Assembly (NCBI GenBank): GCA_024277285.1
Contig: JAJRVM010000117.1
Coordinates: 1-47,016 of the forward strand
DNA length: 47,016 bases
Direction of reading: 5' to 3'
Source of the DNA: Planctomycetota bacterium
GTDB taxonomy: Bacteria > Planctomycetota > Planctomycetia > Pirellulales > Pirellulaceae
Under the pieces are notes generated by a model. It did no database searches. It was given only the letters and a program-made list of their open reading frames with translations, and was not told the DNA's origin. Positions 17,210 to 26,333 of this stretch are shown here, piece after piece (position 1 is the first letter of the stretch; the number at the start of each line of letters is the position of its first letter). The position numbers and the translations under genes were made by a program.

Positions 17210-19144
17210 ATGGTGGAAGGCGAGAAGATCATCGGTATCGACTTAGGAACAACCAACTCGGTAGTGGCCGTGATGGAAGGTACTGAGCCGAAAGTGGTGC
17301 CAAATGCAGAAGGTAATCGACTGACGCCTAGCGTGGTGGCCTTCACGGTAAAAGGCGAAGTATTGGTGGGCGAGCCAGCGCGACGCCAAGCGGTAACCAA
17401 CCCCACTCGCACCATTTATTCGGTCAAGCGATTCATGGGCCGCCGGCACAGCGAAGTGCAAGGCGAAGAGAAGATGGTGCCCTATGCCGTCGAGGGCAGC
17501 CCGAGCGACTACGTGAAAATCAAGGTCGGTGACCAGGAATATACGCCTCAGGAAATCTCCGCGAAGACACTTCGCAAGCTGAAAGAAGCGGCCGAATCGT
17601 ACCTGGGACACAAAGTCAACAAGGCAGTTATCACGGTTCCAGCCTATTTCAACGACTCGCAGCGCCAGGCAACGAAAGACGCTGGTCAAATCGCCGGGCT
17701 CGAAGTGGCGCGTATCATCAACGAGCCAACCGCCGCCGCGCTGGCCTACGGGCTGGAACGCAAAAAAGACGAAAAAATTGTCGTTTTCGATCTGGGCGGT
17801 GGCACGTTCGACGTCTCGATCCTGGAAGTGGCTGACGCCGGCGACGACGCAAACCAGAGCAAGGTTTTCCAGGTCATTAGCACCAGCGGCGACACCCACC
17901 TGGGCGGCGATGACTTTGACGACCAGCTGATTCATTATGTGGCGGACGAGTTCAAACGCGAGCATGGTATCGACCTGCGCCAAGATGCGATGGCCTTACA
18001 ACGCCTGCAGGAAGCCTGCGAGAAGGCCAAGAAAGAGCTAAGCTCGGTGCCACAGACGGATATTAACCTGCCGTTCATTACCGCCGACGCGTCAGGACCC
18101 AAACATCTGCAAATGACGATTTCGCGATCCAAGTTCGAGGAACTGATCGACGCCCTGGTCGATCGCTGTCGCAAACCGGTACTCCAAGCACTGCAGGATG
18201 CCAAGATGTCTCCCAACGACATCGACGAAATCGTCCTGGTTGGTGGATCGACACGCGTACCCAAGGTGCGCGAAATGGTCAAAGAGATCTTCGGCAAGGA
18301 TCCGCACCAGGGTGTCAACCCGGACGAAGTAGTGGCCATAGGCGCTGCGATCCAGGGAAGCGTGCTCTCCGGCGACCGCAAAGATGTCCTCCTGCTGGAC
18401 GTCACCCCGCTGACGTTGGGCATCGAGACCGAAGGGGGCATCATGACACCCCTGGTCGACCGCAATACGACCATTCCCGTCGAGAAAAAGAATGTGTTCA
18501 GCACGGCGGCCGACTCCCAGACGGCGGTCACCGTGCGTGTGTTCCAGGGTGAACGCAAGATGGCTTCAAACAACCGGTTGCTGGGCGAATTCAACCTGGA
18601 AGATCTCCCACCCGCCCCACGCGGCGTGCCACAAATTGAGGTGAAATTCGATATCGACCAGAACGGTATACTCAACGTATCGGCGCGCGATCTCGGCACA
18701 TCCAAAGAGGCGACCGTCAGGATCGAACAGTCGTCTGGACTCTCCGACGAAGAAATCCAACGGATGCAGCAAGATGCCGAAGAAAACGCCGAACAGGATC
18801 GACGTGAATTTGAATTGGTGGAAAGCCGGAATCGCGCCGAGCAAATGTGCTACCAGCTCGAAAAACTAATGAAGGAAAATGCAGACAAGCTGGGGGACGA
18901 CGATCGAGCGCCGCTCGAACAGGCCATCGAAAAGACCCGTGAAGCCGCCAAGGGCGAGGACACGCCCGCCATCAAGGCTGCGATCGACGAGCTGGAACAA
19001 GCCTCGCACGCGTTTTCCAAGACGCTGTACGAAAAGGCGCAGCCTGCTGCCGGTGACGCGACCGCAGCCGATGCCGATGCTTCGAGCAACGCCGGCGGCG
19101 ATGACGATGACGCAATCGACGCGGAATTTGAAGTCAAAGATTGA
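17210..19144 (+). CDS. dnaK: Chaperone DnaK (Hsp70)
   Basis: DnaK (644 aa) is the ATP-driven Hsp70 chaperone. The ATG at 17210 follows GAGGGA. The N-terminus [18 protein letters not shown] carries the phosphate-1 motif, [13 protein letters not shown] is phosphate-2, and [12 protein letters not shown] is the adenosine motif. The substrate domain begins after the linker [14 protein letters not shown]. The lid is helical, and the C-terminus ends [12 protein letters not shown], close to the conserved EEVD-like bacterial end, after an Ala/Asp stretch. No grpE or dnaJ is adjacent and no CIRCE element is visible upstream. Confidence 0.98.
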   Translation: MVEGEKIIGIDLGTTNSVVAVMEGTEPKVVPNAEGNRLTPSVVAFTVKGEVLVGEPARRQAVTNPTRTIYSVKRFMGRRHSEVQGEEKMVPYAVEGSPSDYVKIKVGDQEYTPQEISAKTLRKLKEAAESYLGHKVNKAVITVPAYFNDSQRQATKDAGQIAGLEVARIINEPTAAALAYGLERKKDEKIVVFDLGGGTFDVSILEVADAGDDANQSKVFQVISTSGDTHLGGDDFDDQLIHYVADEFKREHGIDLRQDAMALQRLQEACEKAKKELSSVPQTDINLPFITADASGPKHLQMTISRSKFEELIDALVDRCRKPVLQALQDAKMSPNDIDEIVLVGGSTRVPKVREMVKEIFGKDPHQGVNPDEVVAIGAAIQGSVLSGDRKDVLLLDVTPLTLGIETEGGIMTPLVDRNTTIPVEKKNVFSTAADSQTAVTVRVFQGERKMASNNRLLGEFNLEDLPPAPRGVPQIEVKFDIDQNGILNVSARDLGTSKEATVRIEQSSGLSDEEIQRMQQDAEENAEQDRREFELVESRNRAEQMCYQLEKLMKENADKLGDDDRAPLEQAIEKTREAAKGEDTPAIKAAIDELEQASHAFSKTLYEKAQPAAGDATAADADASSNAGGDDDDAIDAEFEVKD

Positions 19145-19215
19145 CCCGCAACGCCGGCACACCCCGGCGTTATGTAACTCGGCCGACGTTAAGAAACGGC
19201 GCGCGAGGGTGCGGG

Positions 19216-19487
19216 CCGTATTCTGGTGTGCCTGTGCATCCGGGTTGGATCGGTGGAGGCGCCCAAATCCTCTGGCGCGAGCGTGACACACCCTATTGCA
19301 CCGGGCGGACCGTATTCTGGTGTGCCTGTGCATCCGGCTTGGATCGGTGGAGGCGCCCAAGTCCCCCGGGCGCGAGCGTGACACACCCTACTGCACCGGG
19401 CGGACCGTATTCTGGTGTGCCTGTGCATCCGGGTTGGATCGGTGGAGGTGCCCAAATCCTCTGGCGCGAGCGTGACACACCCTACTA
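19216..19487. repeat. 94-bp tandem repeat, about 3 copies, ending at the DUF6800-like stop codon
   Basis: Copies begin with CCGTATTCTGG at 19216, 19310 and 19405. The period is 94, then 95 because copy 2 has one extra base in its CCCCCGGG stretch. The third copy stops at 19487, where its CTA is the stop codon of the minus-strand gene. Copies differ at only a few positions. No single reading frame is kept through the array because 94 and 95 are not divisible by three. It fills most of the gap between dnaK and the small gene. Confidence 0.96.
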
Positions 19488-19670
19488 GCGGTCTTCGAGG
19501 CCGAGTTTGGCGACAATCTCGTCGCCACCGGGGGTCAGACGCCGAATTTTCTCAGCAATCACGGTTTTTTCTGACGCATTCGCATTAACCGCTCGGCGTT
19601 TGAGTTTACCGATCTTGACCCGGCGGTGTCGACGGCGGCGGAGTTCTCTCTGTCGTTCACTGCTTCCCAC
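19485..19670 (-). CDS. Small basic protein, DUF6800-like
   Basis: This 61-residue product starts at GTG 19670, preceded by AAGGAAAG. It opens GSSERQRELRRRRHRRVKIGKLKRR, then a stretch with KTVIAEKIRRLTPGGDEIVAKLGLEDR. The size, strongly basic N-terminus and TPGGDEIVAKLGL end match what I recall of planctomycetal DUF6800 proteins, which have no known role; an RNA- or ribosome-associated function is only a guess. It faces dnaK convergently, and its TAG stop is the last triplet of the neighbouring 94-bp tandem array. Confidence 0.82.
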   Translation of the reverse strand: MGSSERQRELRRRRHRRVKIGKLKRRAVNANASEKTVIAEKIRRLTPGGDEIVAKLGLEDR

Positions 19671-20021
19671 AGCATGCTTTCCTTACTTGGTAATCGCGAT
19701 ACAAAAGGCAACGCCCCGTCGAGCGGGGCATGGACAATATCGCATATGTAACACGAACGCCCCCAAACGTCAACGATGCATGGTCGAGGCGGAGTTGTCC
19801 TGAGTGCGGTCATTTGCTACATTTACGAGCTTCGCAAAAGGCCTTTTGTAAAGCCGGCCAGGGTGGCCGGCAGGCGCGGATCGATCGTCCCTTTATCCCC
19901 TTGTCTTGTGACACTCGCCCCAAACGGACGGCCCCCCATCGTAGGCCCTCCGTGAATTGAGCGTTCACGACATCATTGGCTTCGCTGCCCCCGGGCGGCG
20001 AACGGTAAAATTGAGTGTGCA
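19671..20021. other. Divergent intergenic region upstream of rpsA with two hairpins
   Basis: No gene seen. At 19835-19848 there is a perfect 14-bp palindrome (CAAAAGGCCTTTTG). At 19853-19871 an 8-bp stem GCCGGCCA / TGGCCGGC encloses GGG. Neither is followed by a run of T, so they are not classic terminators for either strand. Being 150-190 nt before the rpsA start, they could lie in its leader. Confidence 0.6.
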
Positions 20022-22247
20022 ATGGTAAATCGAAATCTCATTCGTAGTTTGGAAAGTGACCCGGATCTGAAGGCCGACTATCAGGCAGCGCTGATGGATG
20101 CCGAGGATATGATCGTCAAGGACATTGAAACCGAGGGCGATTTTGACGTGAATAAGATCGTCGAGGGCCGCATTGTGCGCGTCGACGATGACTCGGTTCT
20201 GATTGACGTTGGTTATAAGAGCGAGGGAACGATCTCGCGTGATGAATGGGATGAAAGCGAAGACCCGCCAGAACTCGGCGCCACCGTCCAAGTCCTGATC
20301 GAGGAGATGGAGGACGAGCTTGGATTGGCCGATGATCCCCACGGCATGGTGCGGCTCAGCAAACGTAAGGCTGAAAAGATCCTGCAATGGGAAACCATGA
20401 TGAAAACCGTGCAGGAGGGCCAAGTGGTCACTGGCACGGTAACGCGCAAGATCAAGGGCGGCCTGTTGGTCGATATTGGCGTCAACGTGTTTCTGCCGGC
20501 CAGCCAGGTCGATATTCGTCGGCCGGGAGATATTGGCGATTACATCGGCCGAGTCGTGCAGTGCGAAGTACTGAAGATCGACGAGGCACGCCGTAATATT
20601 GTCGTCAGCCGCCGGTCGCTGATCGAGAAACAACGCGAGGAAGATCGCGAACAACTGCTCGGCGAGTTGGAGATCAAACAGTTGCGTAAGGGCGTGGTCA
20701 AGAACATCGCCGATTTCGGTGCCTTCGTTGACCTTGGCGGCATCGATGGCCTGCTGCATATCACCGATATGAGCTGGGAGCGAATTGGCCATCCGTCCGA
20801 AATGGTCTCGATCGATCAGGAGATCGAGGTCATGATCCTGAATATCGATCGCGAGAAACAGAAGATCGCATTGGGCCTTAAGCAAAAACAGGCCAACCCG
20901 TGGGACAACGTCGTCGAGAAGTATCCGGTCAGTACCAAGGTCAAGGGTACGGTCGTCAACGTGATGAGCTACGGGGCATTCGTGAAACTCGAACCGGGTA
21001 TCGAAGGCCTGGTCCACATCAGCGAGATGTCTTGGACCAAACGCATCAATCACCCAAGCGAGTTGGTGCAGATCAGTGACGAGATCGATGTCGTCATCTT
21101 GGCAGTCGACCGCGAGGGCCAACAATTGTCCCTGGGCATGAAGCAGACGCAAGAGAATCCGTGGCAAACCGTTGGAAACCGATACCCAATCGAAAGCGTC
21201 GTCAATGGGAAGGTGCGAAACCTGACCAATTACGGTGCTTTCATCGAGCTGGAAGAAGGAATCGACGGCCTGCTGCACGTTTCCGATATGTCGTGGACAC
21301 GCAAGATCAGCCACCCCAGCGAAATGCTGGAAAAGGGTCAGGAAATCCAGTGCAAAGTCTTGTCCGTCGACCAGGATCGAAGACGCATCGCACTTGGCTT
21401 GAAACAACTCGATCAAGATCCATGGGAACACGATATCCCCAACAAGTATCAGCCTGGCCAGGTGGTTAAGGGAACCGTTACCAAAATCACCAACTTTGGC
21501 GTGTTCGTCGGACTCGAAGATGGACTTGAAGGCCTACTGCATATCTCGGAGTTGGCAGACCATAAAGTCGAGAACCCCGAAGAGATCGTCAAGGTTAGCG
21601 AAGAAATCGAAGTGAAGATCCTGCGTGTCGATACGGAGGATCGCAAGATCGGCCTGTCGCGCAAACGTGTCGAATGGGCCGAAGAGGATGAAGCAACCAC
21701 ACCGACCGCCGCGGGCGGTGGCCAACCGAGTGGTCCTCAAACAAAGACGCGCCCCGACCTCAAGGGTGGACTCGGCGATGCCGGCCCGCTGATCAAGCCA
21801 GTGACACCGGCAGAAACGGCTCCCGAACCGTCGGATGATGCCGATAGCAGCGATGGTGACGCCGAAACGGACACGGTAGTCGCACCGGCGGAGGCTGTCG
21901 AGGAAACGGGCACAGAAGAGCCCCCTGCCGAAGAGGCAACGGTAGAGGAAACCGCCGAAGAAGCTGCAACCGAGGAAGCTGCAACCGAGGAAGCTGTAAC
22001 CGAAGAAGCTGTAACCGAAGAAGCTGCAACCGAAGAAGCTGCAACCGAAGAAGCTGCAACCGAAGAAGCTGTAACCGAAGAAGCTGTAACCGAAGAAGCT
22101 GTAACCGAAGAAGCTGTAACCGAAGAAGCTGTAACCGAAGAAGCTGTAACCGAAGAAGCTGTAACCGAAGAAGCTGTAACCGAGGAAGCTGCAACCGAAG
22201 AAAATGGTGCGGACGAGGACGAACCGAAGCCGGAAGACGCCAGCTAA
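20022..22247 (+). CDS. rpsA: Ribosomal protein S1 with six S1 domains and expanded acidic tail
   Basis: This 741-residue protein recruits mRNA to the 30S subunit. Six S1 OB-fold repeats are visible, with cores at VEGRIVRVDDDSVLIDVG, VVTGTVTRKIKGGLLVDIG, KGVVKNIADFGAFVDLG, VKGTVVNVMSYGAFVKLE, VNGKVRNLTNYGAFIELE and VKGTVTKITNFGVFVGLE. After about residue 560 comes a low-complexity acidic region, including sixteen five-residue units EEA[A/V]T encoded by a 15-bp tandem array at 21961-22200. The tail ends DEDEPKPEDAS. E. coli S1 is 557 aa, so the tail accounts for the extra length. A strong terminator follows. Confidence 0.96.
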   Translation: MVNRNLIRSLESDPDLKADYQAALMDAEDMIVKDIETEGDFDVNKIVEGRIVRVDDDSVLIDVGYKSEGTISRDEWDESEDPPELGATVQVLIEEMEDELGLADDPHGMVRLSKRKAEKILQWETMMKTVQEGQVVTGTVTRKIKGGLLVDIGVNVFLPASQVDIRRPGDIGDYIGRVVQCEVLKIDEARRNIVVSRRSLIEKQREEDREQLLGELEIKQLRKGVVKNIADFGAFVDLGGIDGLLHITDMSWERIGHPSEMVSIDQEIEVMILNIDREKQKIALGLKQKQANPWDNVVEKYPVSTKVKGTVVNVMSYGAFVKLEPGIEGLVHISEMSWTKRINHPSELVQISDEIDVVILAVDREGQQLSLGMKQTQENPWQTVGNRYPIESVVNGKVRNLTNYGAFIELEEGIDGLLHVSDMSWTRKISHPSEMLEKGQEIQCKVLSVDQDRRRIALGLKQLDQDPWEHDIPNKYQPGQVVKGTVTKITNFGVFVGLEDGLEGLLHISELADHKVENPEEIVKVSEEIEVKILRVDTEDRKIGLSRKRVEWAEEDEATTPTAAGGGQPSGPQTKTRPDLKGGLGDAGPLIKPVTPAETAPEPSDDADSSDGDAETDTVVAPAEAVEETGTEEPPAEEATVEETAEEAATEEAATEEAVTEEAVTEEAATEEAATEEAATEEAVTEEAVTEEAVTEEAVTEEAVTEEAVTEEAVTEEAVTEEAATEENGADEDEPKPEDAS
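21961..22200 (+). repeat. 15-bp coding tandem repeat, 16 units, in the rpsA tail
   Basis: Sixteen uninterrupted 15-bp units of the form AAGCTGYAACCGARG encode EEA-A/V-T. The pattern of GCA or GTA along the array is A A V V A A A V V V V V V V V A. The run of eight identical V units suggests recent expansion by slippage or unequal exchange. Copy number probably varies between strains. Confidence 0.97.
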
Positions 22248-22336
22248 TGGCATGTCGGACGCTGCATCGTGGTAAACATGTGTCCAGGGAGTAGCCGGCA
22301 GCGGGTATGACCCGAATCCTGGCGCCTGCCTGGCAC

Positions 22337-22438
22337 AGGGTCATGGCGGCCTCAGGGTCATGGCGGCCTCAGGGTCATGGCCGCCTCAGGGTCATGGCCG
22401 CCTCAGGGTCATGGCCGCCTCAGGGTCATGGCCGCCTC
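22337..22438. repeat. 17-bp tandem repeat, 6 copies
   Basis: AGGGTCATGGCSGCCTC repeats at 22337, 22354, 22371, 22388, 22405 and 22422. The first two copies read GCGGC and the last four GCCGC, which points to block-wise duplication. There are no spacers, so this is not a CRISPR array. It lies between the rpsA stop and its terminator, so it would be transcribed as the rpsA 3' UTR. Confidence 0.96.
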
Positions 22439-22486
22439 AGGCTGCCAACACTGCCGACCAACAACACTGCCGACCAACAGCAATGC

Positions 22487-22527
22487 AAAACGACCTCGAC
22501 GGTTACCACCGTTGAGGTCGTTTTTTT
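22487..22527 (+). terminator. Rho-independent terminator of rpsA
   Basis: A 16-bp stem, AAACGACCTCGACGGT pairing with ACCGTTGAGGTCGTTT (one G-U pair), with loop TACC, is followed by seven T. It is one of the two clearest terminators in the window and lies about 240 nt after the rpsA stop. Confidence 0.93.
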
Positions 22528-22661
22528 CGTTACATTCGGAACCGCAGGCACAGTTAGCGCACTCTGTCAACTTAGGGGGAACGTACAGCGTCGAGTCAGC
22601 TCGGGTCGATAGTCTCTCTGACGGAATTCCTTGCACAGCCGCCTTTGCAGAAATAACGACT

Positions 22662-23591
22662 ATGCCCGCCTACCCGCCACACGAATTCACCGAAGACGAC
22701 CAAGCACCACCTCAACCTGCGCGGCGAGGCCGGCGCAGCGAGAGCGGGCTCCAAACGCCACTGGAAACGTATCTGCGCGAAATCAACGAAACCGCGTTAC
22801 TCTCGGCGAAAGACGAACAAGAGCTTGCTGGGCTGATTGCCAACGGCGATGTTCGTGCTCGCGACCGCATGGTCCGCGCCAACTTGCGGCTGGTTGTCAA
22901 TATCGCTCGTGGTTACACCGGCAAGGGGCTCAGCCTGCAGGATTTGATCGAAGAGGGAAACCTGGGCCTGTTGCGCGCCGTCGAAGGGTTTGACCCCGCC
23001 GTAGGCACACGCTTCAGCACGTATGCCAGCTACTGGATCAAGCAGTCGATCAAGCGCGCCTTGATCAATTCGGCCAAGACGATTCGCATCCCCGCCTACA
23101 TGGTCGAGTTGCTGTCGAAGTGGCGTCGTGCCAACGCTCGGCTGACCGAAGAGCTGGGCCGAACGCCCACTCCGGAAGAAATCGCACGCGTCCTGGGACT
23201 GGCGCGCAAAAAACTCCCGATCATCAAGAAGGCGATCCGTATCTACAACTCGACACCGCAAACCGATCAGGCTGAGGCAGGGTGGTCACTCGGCGAAATG
23301 ATCATGGACGAGCGGATGAAGAGCCCTGACGAAGAGTTGGTCGAACATGATGTGCTCAAACATGTGCTCGACATGATCGAAACGATGGACGCGCGCGAAG
23401 CCACCGTTTTGCGCATGCGGTTCGGACTCAATGACACCGAACCTCATACGCTCAAAGAAATTGGCCAAAGCCTTGGCTTGACCCGCGAGCGCGTTCGCCA
23501 AATCGAAACGGAAGCGCTCGGCAAGCTGGCCGACAGCTTGAAAGACCCGCATGAACGCCAGGAAGCACTCGCGAAGCTGACATTACGCTAA
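22662..23591 (+). CDS. RNA polymerase sigma factor, primary-like (RpoD/SigA family), short form
   Basis: The product is 309 residues from ATG 22662 ([13 protein letters not shown]). Region 1.2 appears as [25 protein letters not shown], region 2 as [43 protein letters not shown] with [18 protein letters not shown], region 3 as [16 protein letters not shown], and region 4.2 as [24 protein letters not shown]. Region 1.1 is absent. This suits either a compact primary sigma or a group 2 (RpoS-like) alternative; the window does not decide which. Upstream in-frame codons run through repeats and the terminator and are not coding. Confidence 0.93.
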   Translation: MPAYPPHEFTEDDQAPPQPARRGRRSESGLQTPLETYLREINETALLSAKDEQELAGLIANGDVRARDRMVRANLRLVVNIARGYTGKGLSLQDLIEEGNLGLLRAVEGFDPAVGTRFSTYASYWIKQSIKRALINSAKTIRIPAYMVELLSKWRRANARLTEELGRTPTPEEIARVLGLARKKLPIIKKAIRIYNSTPQTDQAEAGWSLGEMIMDERMKSPDEELVEHDVLKHVLDMIETMDAREATVLRMRFGLNDTEPHTLKEIGQSLGLTRERVRQIETEALGKLADSLKDPHERQEALAKLTLR

Positions 23592-23824
23592 GTGGCAGCC
23601 AATTTTGGCGACGGCCCAGAGCTGCCCTGGTCTGGCGTGGTGCAAGTTCGCTCTACCTCCTCTCTGGTATGACGCATCGCGCTCGCGTTCGTGGAGTTCT
23701 TGGATCCGCACGATCGCTTCATCCCGTTGATTCCGTAACGCGTATTGGTATGCTGACGCTCGTCGCGTCGCTTGATCAAGAGCAGAATCCGGCCCCCCCA
23801 ACAAGCCCTCCGCAAAGGCGAACC

Positions 23825-24358
23825 ATGTGCAACCCGACCGAATTGGACCTGAAACAGTTCATTCGTGACATTCCCGATTTCCCCAAACCGGGCATCCTGT
23901 TCCGTGACATCACTCCCCTGCTGGCCTCACCTCAAGCGTTCGGCCAATGCATCGACCGCATGGCCGATCATTACCAGAACGCCAATGTTGCCGCTGTGGT
24001 CGCCGCCGAAGCGCGTGGTTTCATTTTTGCCGCACCGCTCGCGCTACGATTGGACGCAGCTTTTGTTCCGATCCGTAAACCGGGCAAACTGCCTTTTGAA
24101 ACGCATGCATTTCATTACGAATTGGAGTACGGTTCCGATACGTTGGAAATACACTCCGATGGCGTTTCAAATGGCGAAAACGTGCTAATCGTCGACGACC
24201 TGTTGGCCACTGGCGGAACCGTCGATGCCTGCTGCCGTCTGCTGAGCCAATCGGGCGCAAACGTTGTGGGATGTGCGTTCGCCATCGAGTTGCTCGGCCT
24301 CCATGGAGCCGATCGCATCGCCGATCATGAAATCTTCAGCATCATCAAATACGATTGA
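23825..24358 (+). CDS. apt: Adenine phosphoribosyltransferase
   Basis: Apt (177 aa from ATG 23825, [12 protein letters not shown]) salvages adenine with PRPP to AMP. It opens with the typical [21 protein letters not shown], continues [15 protein letters not shown], the K-P-G-K-L-P loop and the PRPP-binding [14 protein letters not shown] (about residues 120-133). Length is normal. It is 233 nt after the sigma gene on the same strand. An in-frame extension to 23669 has no family similarity. Confidence 0.95.
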   Translation: MCNPTELDLKQFIRDIPDFPKPGILFRDITPLLASPQAFGQCIDRMADHYQNANVAAVVAAEARGFIFAAPLALRLDAAFVPIRKPGKLPFETHAFHYELEYGSDTLEIHSDGVSNGENVLIVDDLLATGGTVDACCRLLSQSGANVVGCAFAIELLGLHGADRIADHEIFSIIKYD

Positions 24359-24864
24359 TGCCCGGTCGGTTGCGTGAGCGAATTCGCATCGCGTCAGAGT
24401 TCGTCTTGCGATTTGTGACTGTGCTGGGGTATCTGCCGTTAGCAAACGTACGCAGTGTGGTGCCACTGCATGCTCGTACGCGTTCTACACCTCGATCGAC
24501 TTATCACTACCAACCGCCCCACCACCACACCGTCGCTCACTGCACGCAGTGCGAACCGGCTAGCCGGTTTCCAATGGCAGCTCGAGCGCCGCGCTGGGAA
24601 TCGTGTGCACCTACCGCGCTGCCGCCACGCAAACACACCCTCTCAGCTACACCCCCCAGCCATCCCATTCCACGGTTTATTGACCAAGCCAGCCACAGCC
24701 GAGTGTTAAACCTTGCCGGTTAGGCAAACCTTGACCGGCATGCGGATTATTCCGAAATTCCGGCCTCGCAGTTTGCCGATTCTATCTGACCGTGGCACTG
24801 CATGGTTCCGATGGGCGACGGGACCGGGCCACGGTTTACGGACAAACCGAGGGGGAGGTCAAGG
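24359..24864. other. Intergenic region with mosaic repeat copy B
   Basis: No real gene. Three blocks are shared with 29.18-29.40 kb: block 1 at about 24409-24455 (contains CTGCCGTTAGCAAACGT), block 3 at about 24532-24558 (contains CACTGCACGCAGTG) and block 2 at 24591-24633. Block order differs between the two loci. Confidence 0.6.
24409..24633 (+). repeat. Dispersed mosaic repeat, copy B (blocks 1-3-2)
   Basis: Block 1 aligns with the minus strand of 29242-29290 (GATTTGTGACTGTG versus GATTGGTGACTTTG, then CTGCCGTTAG-AAACGT). Block 2 aligns with 29181-29225 and with 530-562. Block 3 aligns with 29366-29395. Divergence is moderate, so these are old copies. The element does not encode a protein in a consistent frame. 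Confidence 0.6.
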
Positions 24865-26262
24865 ATGATAAGCCAGTCGTTTCGACAATCTGTCAGCGTC
24901 ATTGGGGCGGTTCTGTTAGGGTTTGTTGGTTTCAGCGGGGGACTCGAGTCGCGTGCTGCCGAGCGCTGGCCAGGGGACGTACCGTCGCATCGCCTGTCCG
25001 ACACGCATTCCGACGTCACTCGCGAAGAACCTGTCGCGAGTCCATTGCGCGAGCCGGGTCGACTGCAAACGCCAGAAAGCACGGCCGAGGCCTCCTTTCG
25101 CATGACCGACCGCGGCGCCAAATCGGCCTTCCCGCGAGTTCCTGGGATACTGTTATCGAAGTTGGCTGACGCCGCCATTCCGGCCGTCCCCGACACGAAC
25201 ACGCGTCCCACCAACGACGCGGCGGGCCATGCGTTGCCACCGATCGACGTCGATCCCAGCACGATCGCACCGCCAGCCGGGGAGATCATGGAATTGGGAG
25301 GGGCATGCACGGCTTGTGAAAGCTGCGGTTCACGCGACCGTTGTGATGCGTGTGACTCGCGCGGCGCGACGTGTGACAGCTGTGAGGGTAGCGGGTTGGC
25401 GTGCCGGTGTCCGCGCTGGCAGCGCGAAAATGGGTGGTTTCAAAACACCAACGTTTTTATTGCGGGCGATGGCTGGAAAAACATTTTTGATGATGACGAC
25501 AACAATAACTTCGGTTTTCGCAGCGGTTTCAACATGGGGATCGGGTTGCCCGGCCAGCGTGGTGTACGGGGGCAGGTCGGCATGAGTTACGGCGCCTACG
25601 ATTTCCACGGGCGCGAGGGACTCCTTTCCAAGGACGATCCGATCGAACAGCAGGTTTTTGCCACAGCCGGTCTATTCAAACGCAGCAACATCGCGTGCGA
25701 CGAGCGAATTGCCTGGGGCGCCGTGTACGACCTCATGCTGGGCGAGGACACTGGCGAGCGCGCCGATCGGCTCAAGCTGGCACAACTGCGCGGGTATTTC
25801 GGCTATGCCCTGAACGAACGCAACGAAATCGGGACCTGGATGGCGTTCCGCCTGATGGATGACTATGCCATACGGCAACGCGTTGGCGTCAACGTCACCG
25901 ACCAGGTCAACCTGTTCTGGCACCGCAACTGGAAGCTCGGTGGCGATACGACCGCGTATGTCGGTTTGGCGGACGATCCCGGCGACGTCGTGCTCGGCCT
26001 TAGCGGCCGCGTACCGTTAAATCGACACGTTGCCCTGTTCGGGAACGTCCACTACATCGTCCCCAGCACCACCGGCGGCGATGTGCATCCGTCGATCGGC
26101 ACTGACGATATTTTCTCGCAAGAAGCGTGGAACATCTCGTTTGGGATCATGTTCTATCGAGGTGGCAACGCAATCTCGCCCAATGTTTCCGGCGTTCGCG
26201 GTCTACCACTACTGCCCGTTGCCGACAATGCCACGTTCTCGTACCAAGCCGATATGCTGTAG
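24865..26262 (+). CDS. Exported beta-barrel-type protein with Cys-rich linker
   Basis: The 465-residue product starts at ATG 24865 behind GGGGGAGG. Residues 1-31 form a signal peptide (VIGAVLLGFVGFSGG, then SRAA). A disordered Pro/Ser/Thr region leads to nine cysteines within residues 148-182 (pattern CxxCxxC, then further C pairs). From about 190 the sequence alternates in barrel style with Gly-aromatic strands (GFRSGFNMGIGLPG, GQVGMSYGAYDF, AYVGLADDPGDVVLGLSGRVP, ISFGIMFYRGGNA). It resembles a planctomycetal outer-membrane barrel family (possibly DUF6666; from memory). Function is unknown. A terminator follows. Confidence 0.75.
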   Translation: MISQSFRQSVSVIGAVLLGFVGFSGGLESRAAERWPGDVPSHRLSDTHSDVTREEPVASPLREPGRLQTPESTAEASFRMTDRGAKSAFPRVPGILLSKLADAAIPAVPDTNTRPTNDAAGHALPPIDVDPSTIAPPAGEIMELGGACTACESCGSRDRCDACDSRGATCDSCEGSGLACRCPRWQRENGWFQNTNVFIAGDGWKNIFDDDDNNNFGFRSGFNMGIGLPGQRGVRGQVGMSYGAYDFHGREGLLSKDDPIEQQVFATAGLFKRSNIACDERIAWGAVYDLMLGEDTGERADRLKLAQLRGYFGYALNERNEIGTWMAFRLMDDYAIRQRVGVNVTDQVNLFWHRNWKLGGDTTAYVGLADDPGDVVLGLSGRVPLNRHVALFGNVHYIVPSTTGGDVHPSIGTDDIFSQEAWNISFGIMFYRGGNAISPNVSGVRGLPLLPVADNATFSYQADML

Positions 26263-26301
26263 AAAACGCGGTCGCACTCCCGCGTTTTCCCACTGCAAGA
26301 G

Positions 26302-26332
26302 AAGTCCCGCACGTCGTGTGGGACTTTTTTTC
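26302..26332 (+). terminator. Rho-independent terminator after the Cys-rich barrel gene
   Basis: AAGTCCCGCAC pairs with GTGTGGGACTT (one G-U) around a three-base loop and runs into seven T. It lies 40 nt after the stop at 26262 and just before the convergent stop at 26334. It works in the plus direction only. Confidence 0.92.
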
Positions 26333-26333
26333 G

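Larger units (their letters stand above)
22248..22661. other. Intergenic region between rpsA and the sigma gene
   Basis: This 414-bp spacer contains a 17-bp array (22337-22438), a 16-bp tandem pair (AACACTGCCGACCAAC at 22447-22462 and 22463-22478) and a rho-independent terminator (22487-22527). The sigma-factor promoter should lie after the terminator, where TTACATTCGG and the A/T-rich surroundings sit, but I could not define it. Confidence 0.6.

Noticed and set aside
19141..19488. Several open frames across the 94-bp repeat with repeated His/Arg-rich and GVPVHPGWIGGG-like segments
   Set aside because: The array period is 94/95 bp, so frames shift between copies, there are no ribosome sites, and the frames overlap on both strands.
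21534..22344. Minus-strand open frames with repeated FFGYS-type or LRLQL-type motifs
   Set aside because: They are the reverse translations of the 15-bp coding array in rpsA. Repetition without stops creates open frames on every strand.
22337..22438. CRISPR-like array of six 17-bp repeats
   Set aside because: Copies are directly adjacent without spacers, the unit is shorter than known CRISPR repeats, and no cas gene is near. It is a plain tandem repeat.
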